The notes beneath the pieces are model-generated. The model saw only the letters and a program-made list of their open reading frames with translations. It was not told the origin of the DNA and ran no database searches. 64,000 bases of DNA from Clostridiales bacterium (lineage in GTDB: Bacteria; Bacillota; Clostridia; Oscillospirales; Oscillospiraceae), in assembly GCA_902362775.1 (NCBI GenBank), contig CABIXV010000002.1:263225-327224 (forward strand), written 5' to 3'. Made by a program: the position numbers and the translations under genes. Below, piece by piece: positions 7,399-15,368 of this stretch (position 1 is its first letter; each line of letters opens with the position of its first letter).

Positions 7399-8236
7399 TT
7401 GTTAACCCCTGCTTTTGCGCAATATCTATGTAGCCTCTGATGAAATTCTCAACAAGCCCGGAAAACTGTTCTCCCAATTCAGGCGTCGCGCCCGGTAGTG
7501 TAGAATAGGCCCCGGCAAGCTGCTCAAAAGTGATCTGCGGCGTCAACGGTTGTTCGCCGCTGCCCTTCACCATATTTTTCATCATAGTCTTGGTGAGCTG
7601 TGCCGTTGCCAATTCGGTTGTAGGTGTCCGCGTCTGGATACCTGCTTTGATGTCCCGGAGCATACTCATGAGCGCGCTTTGGATGCTCTCAATATCCTTT
7701 TCATGAGGGGCAGCTTTCATCATGCCGAGGATCTGTGCGGCGGCCTCTGTCCCCTCCTGCGGGTTTGCCAGACGGCTGGTGTCTACCGTGTCGGTAAGCT
7801 GTTGCAAAGTATCCCACATAGCATTTTGACCAGCAAGACTCTCGGCAATGGCATCCTTGAAATAGCGAGAGATCATCCGTGTGATCTCAGGGAATTTCGG
7901 ATTTTCTAAAATTCGGTTGACCACATCGGTGTCTACGTCTCTTGTGTATAGTGCCATTGCCGCCTTGTAGGACAGGCCCAGTTCCTCTATATCATAGCTG
8001 CGCCGCTCCGGGAAGTCTGTCTGCCCCAGGATAAAGTCTGTGGACACCCCCAGGAAGTCCGCAATTTTGATAATATATTCGTCGCCAATTTTATCTGTTT
8101 TTCCGCTCAGGAACCGGCTGAGTGTGCTTTCAGCCATACCCATGGCCGCTGCCAAATCCGCCTGGGTGATTTTCCGCTCTTTTATCTGATCCTGTATTCT
8201 CTGCCGGACAGTTCCCGGCAAATATGTCCGCTCCAT
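7379..8236 (-). CDS. XRE family transcriptional regulator with long C-terminal domain
   Basis: A 285-residue protein with an N-terminal helix-turn-helix (RKITQADLAAAMGMAESTLSRFLSG, residues about 20-45) and DFLGVSTDFILGQTDFPERRSYD typical of Clostridia element regulators. The C-terminal 200 residues are helical and unassigned. ATG at 8236 is preferred because GGGGAGG lies 9 bp upstream; the in-frame TTG at 8245 would touch that site. It overlaps the downstream sigma gene by 20 bp. It probably represses the element's divergent recombinase promoter region. Confidence 0.8.
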   Translation of the reverse strand: MERTYLPGTVRQRIQDQIKERKITQADLAAAMGMAESTLSRFLSGKTDKIGDEYIIKIADFLGVSTDFILGQTDFPERRSYDIEELGLSYKAAMALYTRDVDTDVVNRILENPKFPEITRMISRYFKDAIAESLAGQNAMWDTLQQLTDTVDTSRLANPQEGTEAAAQILGMMKAAPHEKDIESIQSALMSMLRDIKAGIQTRTPTTELATAQLTKTMMKNMVKGSGEQPLTPQITFEQLAGAYSTLPGATPELGEQFSGLVENFIRGYIDIAQKQGLTNGSPDK

Positions 8237-8245
8237 ATTCGACAA

Positions 8246-8570
8246 CCTCCCCGCTTATCTCCAAGTGTACTGCATTTTTGGAAAAAGTTGCGTCGAAATC
8301 CGCCTCTTGCGTTTTTGCAATTTTTTGAGCTGGCCAGCCTTGAAATTGCAATAGCGCCATATTTGTTCGATCCGTACCATTTTCTCCGTATATTGGTATC
8401 AGAGGGACAAAAGCCTCAATCCACACGGAAAGGAGCATTGGATGTTATAGCGAATACCTGCGGAAGTGCCGTTCCTGAGTTGTCGGGGCGGCATTTTCGC
8501 ACTTACATCTAAATACGGACAACGGACCACCGGCGGGGAATCCCCCTACAAATAAGGAAAGAGAGGTACA
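8246..8570. other. Divergent intergenic region between XRE regulator and tnpW
   Basis: About 330 bp separate the regulator from tnpW. The stretch is AT-rich near 8270-8340 and likely holds promoters for both directions, though no clear -35/-10 pair was found. At 8435-8446 AAAGGAGCATTGG precedes ATG-TTA-TAG, a start-stop mini-ORF, which might be a leader. No larger gene is supported. Confidence 0.4.
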
Positions 8571-8777
8571 ATGACGGAAAACACCAGCACCACAATGACC
8601 CGGCGAATCGGAAGCACAGTTTTCAAAGTGAATATTTTTACAAAAAGAGATAGCAGCGAAACCATAGAGGACAAAATCATGCGGCTGATCCAGCGTGAAG
8701 GGTTGGCATCACCGGAAGATTGTGGTATGATAAATGTGCCACAAATGAACCGTCAGTCTGAAAGGAGCGCGTCATGA
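8571..8777 (+). CDS. tnpW: TnpW family transposon protein
   Basis: A 68-residue protein with the TnpW core TRRIGSTVFKVNIFTKRDSSETIEDKI followed by MRLIQRE. In Tn4451-type elements tnpW sits directly before the recombinase gene, as here; its stop overlaps the recombinase start by four bases (ATGA at 8774-8777). GGAAAGAGAGG precedes the ATG. Its function is not well established. Confidence 0.8.
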   Translation: MTENTSTTMTRRIGSTVFKVNIFTKRDSSETIEDKIMRLIQREGLASPEDCGMINVPQMNRQSERSAS

Positions 8778-10654
8778 GCGCCAGACAGGCGGAGAAAATC
8801 ACTGCTCTATATGAGCGCCTGTCCCGTGACGATGAATCTTCAGGGGACAGCAATTCGATCATCAATCAAAAACGATACCTGGAGGGCTATGCCGCTGACC
8901 ATGGTTATGGCAACATCGTCCATTACACGGATGACGGCTGGTCCGGCGGCAATTTTGACCGTCCCGCATGGAAGCAGCTGATTGCCGACATTGAGGCCGG
9001 GAAGGTAGAACATCTGCTGGTCAAGGACCTCAGCCGGGTGGGGAGAGATTATCTCCAGACGGGCTTTTACACAGAGGTCGTTTTCAAACGCTATGGCATC
9101 CACTTCGTTGCCATTGGGAACAGCATTGACAGCAGCGATCCCAGCTCTGGTGAGTTTGCCCCTTTTGTCAATATTATGTCCGAGTGGTACTTGCGGGATC
9201 TGAGCCGGAAGCAGCGCACTGCCATCAGGGTCAAAGGGGAATCCGGCAAGCCGACCACCAACTGCGCTATCTACGGGTATCGGAAGGACCCGGAGGACAA
9301 GCACCACTGGCTGATTGACGAAGAAGCGGCGGCAGTTGTACGGCGCATCTATCAGTTGGCCGTTGAGGGACACGGCCTGAGCGATATCGCGAACATTTTG
9401 TACCGGGATAAGGTAGAGTCCCCGGCGGCCTACCTGGCAAGACAGGGGCGCGGCCCTTGGAAGAGCAGGGAGAATATTGACCGCCCCTACGCCTGGAGCG
9501 ACTTTGTCGTGGGACAGATCCTGTCAAAACCTGAGTACATGGGCCATACGGTCAACTTCCGTTCCCACAAGGAATCCTATAAGGATAAGCAGCCAGTTTA
9601 CCATGCCCAGGAGGACTGGCTGATTTTTGAGAACACCCACGAGGCCATCATAGACCGCGCCACATGGGAGCTTGTGCAAAAGCTGCGGGGAACGCCCCGC
9701 CGCGTGGATACGTTGGGCGAGGCGAATCCCTTGACCGGGCTGGTGTTCTGCGCGGACTGCGGAGCAAAGATGTATAACCAGCGGACACGGGGCAGCGAGA
9801 CAAAACCGTATCCATCGGACGCCTACGAGTGCTCCTCATATAAGCTGGGAGGGCAAAGAAGGGCTGCTGTTTGCGGCAACCACCACATCTCCACCAAGGC
9901 GCTACGGGCGTTGATTTTGGAAACTATCAAGGTCACCAGCGCCTATGCCATCTCCAATGAGAGTGAGTTCATTCAAAAGGTCCGGGCAGCGTCCGAGGTT
10001 CAGCAGGCGCAGGCGGCGAAGGACTTGAAGCGTAAGCTGAACAAGGACAAACGGCGCTTTGACGAACTGGACACCATCATCAAGAAGCTGTACGAATCCT
10101 ATGCGGTGGGCCGCATTGGAGAGGAACGCTTTGACACCCTTCTCGCCGGATACGAACAGGAGCAGGCTGCACTCCGGCAGTCCATCGCAGAGGGTGAATC
10201 CGCGTTAGGCAGCTTTGAGCGGGACACCGCCAATGTAGAACATTTTCTCAATCTCACGAGGAAATACACAAATTTCTCAGAGCTGACCACACCAATGATC
10301 AACGAGTTCGTTGAGAAGATCGTTGTTCACGCCCCGGACAAGTCCACGGGGGACCGGGTGCAGGAGGTAGACATCTATCTGAAGTTCATCGGCAAGTTTG
10401 ACGCCCCCATGCCGGAACCTACCCCGGAGGAGATCGCGGAACAGGAGCGATTGCAGAAGGAGCGTATCCGTAGCCGGGAGCGGTATCGCCGGTTGAAGGC
10501 GGGAGAGAATTTGAGCCCGCCGTTTGAGCGGATCTGCGCGGCCTGCGGCAAGACCTTCTCCGCTCTGCGGCCAAACGCGAAATACTGCTGTCCGGCTTGC
10601 AGGGAAAAGAACTATCGCCGTATGGCGAGAGAAGCGAAGTCAAAAGTATCATAA
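8774..10654 (+). CDS. Large serine recombinase, TnpX type
   Basis: A 626-residue protein that should excise and integrate the inner element at a 2-bp core. The N-terminal resolvase domain has catalytic Ser17 in YERLSRDD, plus GDSNSIINQKRYLEGYA and VKDLSRVGRDYL. The recombinase domain follows, with a zinc ribbon starting FCADCG near residue 322 and a long coiled-coil region (about 415-500). An unusual extra C-terminal Cys cluster (CAACGKTF, YCCPACR, residues about 585-610) follows a basic helix. It is intact and translationally coupled to tnpW. A terminator-like hairpin follows. It is the best candidate for the enzyme that inserted the element into the outer recombinase gene. Confidence 0.9.
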   Translation: MSARQAEKITALYERLSRDDESSGDSNSIINQKRYLEGYAADHGYGNIVHYTDDGWSGGNFDRPAWKQLIADIEAGKVEHLLVKDLSRVGRDYLQTGFYTEVVFKRYGIHFVAIGNSIDSSDPSSGEFAPFVNIMSEWYLRDLSRKQRTAIRVKGESGKPTTNCAIYGYRKDPEDKHHWLIDEEAAAVVRRIYQLAVEGHGLSDIANILYRDKVESPAAYLARQGRGPWKSRENIDRPYAWSDFVVGQILSKPEYMGHTVNFRSHKESYKDKQPVYHAQEDWLIFENTHEAIIDRATWELVQKLRGTPRRVDTLGEANPLTGLVFCADCGAKMYNQRTRGSETKPYPSDAYECSSYKLGGQRRAAVCGNHHISTKALRALILETIKVTSAYAISNESEFIQKVRAASEVQQAQAAKDLKRKLNKDKRRFDELDTIIKKLYESYAVGRIGEERFDTLLAGYEQEQAALRQSIAEGESALGSFERDTANVEHFLNLTRKYTNFSELTTPMINEFVEKIVVHAPDKSTGDRVQEVDIYLKFIGKFDAPMPEPTPEEIAEQERLQKERIRSRERYRRLKAGENLSPPFERICAACGKTFSALRPNAKYCCPACREKNYRRMAREAKSKVS

Positions 10655-10666
10655 ATTTGTTCCGGG

Positions 10667-10696
10667 GCGGTCCGCAATGCTGCGGGCCGCTCTTTT
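10667..10696 (+). terminator. Terminator-like hairpin after recombinase
   Basis: GCGG-TC-CGCA (10667-10676), loop ATGC, and TGCG-GG-CCGC (10681-10690) are followed by TCTTTT. It lies between the recombinase stop and the ribosome binding site of the next gene, so it may terminate or attenuate. Confidence 0.5.
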
Positions 10697-10721
10697 CCAT
10701 CACAAAGGAGGTTGAAAATCC

Positions 10722-11105
10722 ATGTGGAACTGCGATTGGGAGTACCAGAACCAGGATGTTTTGAAGAATTGCTATGAGCGCAAGATGGCTGGCAGGCCCT
10801 ATGGGAAGAACGATCCCGTCCGAAAAATCATTTGCGAGGGATGCGGATGTGTTTTCTATACGCGAATCTGGTCCAAGAAATACTGCTACTACAAAAAATG
10901 CGGCAACATCGGCTACCGCAAGCAGTTGAGACAGCGGCGTTTAGCCGAGACTCCTCGCACCCAGGTCTGCAAAGTGTGCGGGAACACATTCACGCCCAAG
11001 CGGTCAGACGCGCTCTATTGCAGCAATGCCTGCCGTCAGCGGGCGTATCGTCAGAGTGTTACGGATAAAACAAGTGGTCACGATGACCACTTGCTTGAAT
11101 CGTAA
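10722..11105 (+). CDS. Cys-rich zinc-finger-like protein
   Basis: A 127-residue basic protein with two paired-Cys modules: CEGCGCVFYTRIWSKKYC near residues 38-55 and CKVCGNTFTPKRSDALYC near 85-102, followed by NACRQRAYRQ. This second module closely resembles the extra C-terminal finger of the upstream recombinase, suggesting a shared origin. AAAGGAGG precedes ATG 10722. The last 16 codons lie inside the first of three 49-bp palindromic units, so coding and DNA structure overlap. It may be a DNA-binding accessory factor; no specific function can be given. Confidence 0.6.
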   Translation: MWNCDWEYQNQDVLKNCYERKMAGRPYGKNDPVRKIICEGCGCVFYTRIWSKKYCYYKKCGNIGYRKQLRQRRLAETPRTQVCKVCGNTFTPKRSDALYCSNACRQRAYRQSVTDKTSGHDDHLLES

Positions 11106-11235
11106 CAAGATATGATCCAAGGTGTTACGGATAGAGGTAGTAGAATAATTTTCCACTGCGTTCATCCGTAACGGGATCGCAGTCATGTTACAGATAAATC
11201 AAGTGTGCAAAATGACTACTTGATTTATCTGTAAC
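11058..11235. repeat. Three 49-bp palindromic units ahead of the ParM-like operon
   Basis: Units at 11058-11106, 11124-11172 and 11187-11235 are each exactly 49 bp and each bracketed by GTTAC(G/A) and GTAAC. Their interiors differ but each is palindromic in its own way. Unit 1 has CAAGTGGTCA-CGA-TGACCACTTG. Unit 2 is imperfect, with GTTACGGAT and ATCCGTAAC at the ends. Unit 3 has perfect 18-bp arms (11187-11204 and 11218-11235) with a 13-nt centre. They lie 74 bp upstream of the actin-like gene, the position of a parC centromere in type II partition systems. They could also be recombinase or replication-initiator sites. Confidence 0.75.
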
Positions 11236-11257
11236 GCAAATATTATCAATTTTGGAG

Positions 11258-11281
11258 GGGCGGTCTGCGGACCGCCCTTTT
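11258..11281 (+). terminator. Terminator-like hairpin upstream of ParM-like gene
   Basis: GGGCGGTC-TGCG-GACCGCCC (11258-11277) is followed by TTTT. It sits between the palindromic units and the ParM-like start, so it either ends upstream transcription or attenuates transcription of the partition operon. Confidence 0.6.
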
Positions 11282-11308
11282 GCTGTTTATACAGCGGAAA
11301 GGATTTTT

Positions 11309-12238
11309 ATGAATATTTTGAACCACAATGCACCTATCATCATTGGCATCGACCACGGCTATGGCAATATTAAGACGGCTAACTGCTGTTTCAAAACCGG
11401 CGTCTCCTCCTTCGATAAGGAACCGACCTTCAGGAGCAATTTGCTGGTCTATGAGGGACGCTATTATCTGATTGGAGAGGACCACAAGGAGTTTACCGCC
11501 GACAAGATGGCGGACAGCGACTACTATATCCTGACCCTCGCCGCTATCGGGCGGGAGCTGAACATCCGCAAGCAGACCTCGGCCCGTGTCCATCTGGCGG
11601 CGGGCCTGCCTCTCACCTGGGTCAGTGAGCAGAAGGAGGCATTCAAGAGCTACCTGCTGCAAAAGGACAGCGCGGACTTCAATTTCCGGGGCGTAGATTA
11701 TCACGTTGATTTCGTTGGCGCGAATATTTTCCCCCAGGGCTTTGCCGCTGTGTCTGACCACCTGCGGGACTTTCGTGGGGTGAATATGCTGGCCGACATC
11801 GGCAATGGCACGATGAATGTCATGTATATCAACGACCGCCGCCCCCAGGAGAAAAAGTGTTTCACAGAGAAGTATGGGACGCATCAATGTATGCTGGCGG
11901 TCCGGGAAAACCTGCTAAAGCTCTACGGCTCCGCCGCTGACGAGACGGTCATCGACCAGGTGCTCCGGCATGGCACAGCAAGTATCAGTGAACGGTATCT
12001 GTCCGCGATCCAGACAACCGCCAAAGACTATGTGGCTGGCATCTTCCGCCGTCTGCGGGAGCATGAGTATGACCCGGAGCTGATGAAGCTGTATGTGGTC
12101 GGCGGCGGTGGCTGCCTAATCAAGAATTTTGGAGCGTTTGACGCTGGCCGGGTAGTCATCAACGAGGACATCTGCGCTACCGCCAAAGGGTATGAATACC
12201 TGACTCGCCTTCGCGCCAAGAAGGGCGGTATGGTATGA
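11309..12238 (+). CDS. ParM/StbA-like actin-fold ATPase
   Basis: A 309-residue protein with actin-fold nucleotide-binding motifs: IIIGIDHGYGNIKTA at the N-terminus (phosphate 1), LADIGNGTMNVMYI near residue 160 (phosphate 2) and VVGGGGCLIK near residue 270 (adenosine). This fits plasmid-segregation actin homologues. ATG 11309 is chosen over an in-frame ATG at 11252 because AAAGGA precedes it and homology begins there. It overlaps the next gene by ATGA. With the palindromic units upstream and the small partner downstream it resembles a type II partition operon, unusual for an integrated element and suggesting an extrachromosomal stage. Confidence 0.8.
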   Translation: MNILNHNAPIIIGIDHGYGNIKTANCCFKTGVSSFDKEPTFRSNLLVYEGRYYLIGEDHKEFTADKMADSDYYILTLAAIGRELNIRKQTSARVHLAAGLPLTWVSEQKEAFKSYLLQKDSADFNFRGVDYHVDFVGANIFPQGFAAVSDHLRDFRGVNMLADIGNGTMNVMYINDRRPQEKKCFTEKYGTHQCMLAVRENLLKLYGSAADETVIDQVLRHGTASISERYLSAIQTTAKDYVAGIFRRLREHEYDPELMKLYVVGGGGCLIKNFGAFDAGRVVINEDICATAKGYEYLTRLRAKKGGMV

Positions 12239-12624
12239 GCAGGCGGATTGTCAGCACCAATATCCGCTTCAACCTGGAGAAAGAGGCGGACCGAACGGCC
12301 TGGGAATACCTACAGCAGAGGGACAAGAAGCAGCACCGCTCTTACAGCAGGGCAGTGATTGCCGCCGTCAACGACTATTTTGAGCGCCGGGGGCGGCTGG
12401 CCGCTGATCCATATCTGGAAACCCGTGAGAAGGAGGAGGCTTTCCTCCTGCGGGTGCTGGAAACCATCCGGGCTGGGTTAAGCCAAAACAATCCCGTCAA
12501 TACAGCGGACATATTGCTTCAGATGTTGCAAAGTGTCCAACGCCAGCCTGCCCAGGTCGAAGCGGCACAAGAAGACCAGCAGGAGGCGGACGATGCGGCA
12601 TTGGATTTTGTGGACAGTTTTTGA
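12235..12624 (+). CDS. Probable ParR-like DNA-binding partner of the actin-like protein
   Basis: A 129-residue protein whose start overlaps the ParM-like stop (ATGA). The N-terminus (RRIVSTNIRFNLEKEADRTAWEYLQQ, then HRSYSRAVIAAVNDYFERR) fits a ribbon-helix-helix pattern, and the C-terminus is acidic (EDQQEADDAALDFVDSF), which in ParR-type adaptors contacts the filament. Identification is by size, layout and operon position, not by clear family similarity. Its likely binding site is the array of 49-bp units upstream. Confidence 0.55.
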   Translation: MSRRIVSTNIRFNLEKEADRTAWEYLQQRDKKQHRSYSRAVIAAVNDYFERRGRLAADPYLETREKEEAFLLRVLETIRAGLSQNNPVNTADILLQMLQSVQRQPAQVEAAQEDQQEADDAALDFVDSF

Positions 12625-12779
12625 TACCACAGCGGGCCGTTTTGATACCATAATGAATTGAATTAGCACCAAAACCACAAGCACCAGATACCAGATTTCT
12701 TGCATTTGCGCGGGGAATCTGTACCTGGTGCTGTTTTTTGCTCTCGCTGATACCAGCTTACCGAATCTTGGTATCAAAA
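12618..12779. repeat. TTTTGATACCA repeats flanking a terminator hairpin
   Basis: TTTTGATACCA occurs at 12619-12629 and 12640-12650 and inverted at 12769-12779, with a shorter TGATACCAG at 12748-12756. The first copy contains the stop codon of the ParR-like gene. Between them lies the hairpin at 12681-12739. They may be operator sites or iterons for an element-encoded protein. Confidence 0.45.
12681..12739 (+). terminator. Terminator after the ParM/ParR-like operon
   Basis: GCACCAGATACCAGATT (12681-12697) pairs imperfectly with GAATCTGTACCTGGTGC (12715-12731), followed by TGTTTTTT. Confidence 0.6.
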
Positions 12780-12829
12780 TCAAGTGCTTTCAGTGCCAAC
12801 AGGCCGATTGAGGCCGGAAAGGAGTTCGT

Positions 12830-13027
12830 ATGACGGATAATGAAAAGAAGCTGATCCAGGCCAGACATCGTTTGGAGGAAGCCCAGGCCCGTGACCGGGT
12901 GAAACAGCGCAAGGCCCGAACACGGCGGCTGATCCAGGAGGGAGCTGTTCTGGAGAAGGCTCTTCCGCAGACGTTGAGCATGGATTTGAACGAGTTGGAA
13001 ACATATCTCCACGAACTTGCAAATTGA
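12830..13027 (+). CDS. DUF3847-like small protein
   Basis: A 65-residue highly charged helical protein (KLIQARHRLEEAQARDRVKQRKARTRRL, then an acidic LDLNELETYLHELA-type end). It resembles the DUF3847 family often placed just before MobA/MobL relaxases in Clostridia elements. GGAAAGGAG precedes ATG 12830. The oriT region follows. Probably a mobilization accessory or DNA-binding protein. Confidence 0.65.
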   Translation: MTDNEKKLIQARHRLEEAQARDRVKQRKARTRRLIQEGAVLEKALPQTLSMDLNELETYLHELAN

Positions 13028-13363
13028 GTACACAACGCAGGAGCGTCCCGGTTCGCCGGGGCGCTCCGCTTTTTCCGGCCCGAAGGGCGCACTTACTCAC
13101 CACCCGCAAGCGGGCGGTGGTATGGCCTGCGGCAACCGTGCGCTCTCCGAGGGGGATTGCGCTTTCCGCGGAAAGCGCCCGCCGATGCCACGGCATCGGC
13201 GGCGCAACAGGCGGCAGCACACAGCATCGTGCTTCCGCTGTTGCCGGATAAAGCCAGCCACTGGCTGGCTTTATCCCTTATGGGCAGCATCCGCCGCCCA
13301 TCTTCTTTTCGTGAAAAGAAGCAAAAGCACCGGCCAACAGGCCGGGACGGAGGAGGTCGATAG
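13028..13363. other. oriT region of inner element with RSF1010-type nic core
   Basis: This 336-bp gene-free stretch precedes the MobQ relaxase. On the minus strand 13084-13095 reads TAAGTGCGCCCT, identical to the nic core known from RSF1010 and related MobQ and pIP501-type origins. An inverted repeat (ACCACC...GGTGGT around 13100-13121, with CCCGC/GCGGG inside) abuts it. Further palindromes follow: GCGCTTTCCGCGGAAAGCGC near 13150-13169, GCCGATGCC-AC-GGCATCGGC near 13180-13202, GATAAAGCCAG...CTGGCTTTATC near 13246-13274, and CTTCTTTTC-GTGAAAAGAAG near 13302-13321. Confidence 0.75.
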
Positions 13364-15055
13364 ATGGCAATCTATCATTTGGAAGCGAAGGTTATTTCAC
13401 GGGGCGTTGGGCGCACCGCCTGCGGTGCTGCCGCCTATATGAGCTGTTCCCGTATCTACAACGATTACGACGGCATTCAGCACGACTATACCCGGAAACA
13501 GGGCCTTGTGTGGGAGCATATTTTTCTCCCCTCTATGGCCCCTGCTGAGTGGCAAGACCGGGAAACACTCTGGAACGCCGTGGAGAAAGCTGAAACATCG
13601 AAAGACAGCCGCTTGGCCCGTGAGTTCATTGTGGCCCTACCCGTAGAGTTGGGCCGCGATGAATGGCAAATGCTACTGACCAAGTTCATACAAGAGCAGT
13701 TTGTTTCAGATGGGATGTGTGCCGACGTTGCCATCCACAACACGGACGGTCATAATCCCCACGCCCACATCATGCTGACCATGCGACCCCTGGACGAGCA
13801 GGGCAAGTGGCAGTACAAGACTGAGAAGGAATATCTCTGCGTCAAAGGCGGTGAGGAACGGGGCTTCACCGCCGCCGAGTTCAGGACGGCGCAGAGCGAC
13901 GGCTGGGAGAAGCAGTACCCCTACAAGGTGGGTAAAAAGAAGGTCTATATGGCTCCCTCCGCCGCCGAAGCTCAGGGCTATGTCCGTGTTGACAAGCACC
14001 CCAAAAGCACCCGGTACGGGCGGCAGAATCCCATCACCGCCCGATGGAACAGCGAGAACCAGCTTGTCCTCTGGCGGGCGGCGTGGGCAGATACCGTCAA
14101 TGCGTTTCTGGAACGCTCCGGGCTAGAAGAACGTATCGACCACCGCAGTCATGCCGAGCGAGAGTTGGACGAACAGCCCACTATCCATGAGGGTGTGGCC
14201 GCCCGTGCGCTGGAGAAAAAGGGCGTTGTCTCTGACCGCTGTGAACTGAACCTGCAGATTAGGGCGGACAATGCCCTGCTGCGGGAATTGAAATCGCTGG
14301 TTAAGCAATTGATGGATGCAGTAAAGAATACTGTTCCCGCTATTGCAGAGGCAATGGAAACTGTACGCCAAAAAATGACTATCTTCCGGTATCAGCTTTT
14401 GCATATTGGGACCGAAAAGGAGAAGCTTGCATACACCCTCCAAATTGTTAAGCCGGACATCAAGCGGTATGAGAATATAGTTAAACAGTTCAAGGCTAAG
14501 ATCAAGGAGCGCCGGACATTGCTGGATGAGAAAAGAGCTACCCCGGCAATTCAAGTATTTCGGTATCGAGAGCTGGCGCAGAAAATTGCTGGTCTGACGG
14601 AAGATATTGAGAAATTGAAAAGTGAGAAGGCTCTGTTGCTCAATCAGCTTAACTGTGCAGACAATCATGGTATAGCGGAGGTTAAGCAACGCATTGCATC
14701 CATGGAAAACTCTTTGAACAAGCTGGATCAGCAGGAGATAAAGTGCGCCAGTGAACTGGAGTCGGTACTGGCACAGTATACCGAGCTGCAACAGGAGGCG
14801 GCAGATATGGATGCACTAGAACTGGATACCGCCTGTCACGCTATCCGGCCCGATAAGGAGCGGGAAACGGCCCAGCGGCTGCAAGCCGCTTATGTCAAAA
14901 AGTTTGATTCCAGGACACTGGCACAGAGCCGAATGGATGTTGCTGAAATGTTGAATGAAACAGCGGAGCCGGTATCTATCCGTCAGAAGCTACAACAGTT
15001 GCAGATCCAGCAGACGAAGCAAAGTCACGAAAAGGAACTCGGCCAGGAGCGGTGA
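13364..15055 (+). CDS. MobQ (MobA/MobL) relaxase
   Basis: A 563-residue relaxase that would nick oriT and lead strand transfer. The N-terminus MAIYHLEAKVISRG and SCSRIYND with AAYMS match MobA/MobL. The metal-binding motif III is HNTDGHNPHAHIMLTMR near residues 125-140. After about residue 300 the protein is long helical or coiled coil (for example KIKERRTLLDEKR, ENSLNKLDQQEIKC). GGAGGAGGTCGATAG precedes ATG 13364. It lies directly after the nic-containing region, as expected. Unlike the outer element's relaxase it is intact, so this element may still be mobilizable by a helper. Confidence 0.9.
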   Translation: MAIYHLEAKVISRGVGRTACGAAAYMSCSRIYNDYDGIQHDYTRKQGLVWEHIFLPSMAPAEWQDRETLWNAVEKAETSKDSRLAREFIVALPVELGRDEWQMLLTKFIQEQFVSDGMCADVAIHNTDGHNPHAHIMLTMRPLDEQGKWQYKTEKEYLCVKGGEERGFTAAEFRTAQSDGWEKQYPYKVGKKKVYMAPSAAEAQGYVRVDKHPKSTRYGRQNPITARWNSENQLVLWRAAWADTVNAFLERSGLEERIDHRSHAERELDEQPTIHEGVAARALEKKGVVSDRCELNLQIRADNALLRELKSLVKQLMDAVKNTVPAIAEAMETVRQKMTIFRYQLLHIGTEKEKLAYTLQIVKPDIKRYENIVKQFKAKIKERRTLLDEKRATPAIQVFRYRELAQKIAGLTEDIEKLKSEKALLLNQLNCADNHGIAEVKQRIASMENSLNKLDQQEIKCASELESVLAQYTELQQEAADMDALELDTACHAIRPDKERETAQRLQAAYVKKFDSRTLAQSRMDVAEMLNETAEPVSIRQKLQQLQIQQTKQSHEKELGQER

Positions 15056-15079
15056 TGCTCCTGGCCTGCGATCATTCCA

Positions 15080-15321
15080 TCAACAAATTTCTTGCTCAAG
15101 TGCGTCAAATTCTGGTGTAGAGAAAACCTCGCCCAATATTATTTCAAAGCCATCGCAGAGTTTTTAATAGTCACTGTACCGGGATTCTGGCTTTCTCCGT
15201 TAAGAATGCTTTTAATCGTCGCTTGCGAAACGGCGGGAATGTTGCTCAATCTGTTGGGCGTAATTCCGTGTTCTCTGCATAACTGCAAAATTCGGGCCGC
15301 AATTGCTTCACGAGTATTCAT
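15080..15321 (-). pseudogene. Small XRE family regulator with single-base frameshift
   Basis: The intact part (MNTREAIAARILQLCREHGI, then NRLSNIPAVSQATIKSILNG) is an XRE helix-turn-helix. At about 15160-15165 a run of five A residues shifts the frame, giving an early stop. Adding one A restores KKLCDGFEIILGEVFSTPEFDALEQEIC to a TGA at 15080-15082, the usual C-terminus of this small family (about 80 residues). The lesion in a homopolymer may be real or a sequencing error. Confidence 0.7.
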
Positions 15322-15368
15322 ATTGCGCCCCCTCCAAGTGATATATCACTATATTGGAGGCAATAGTT

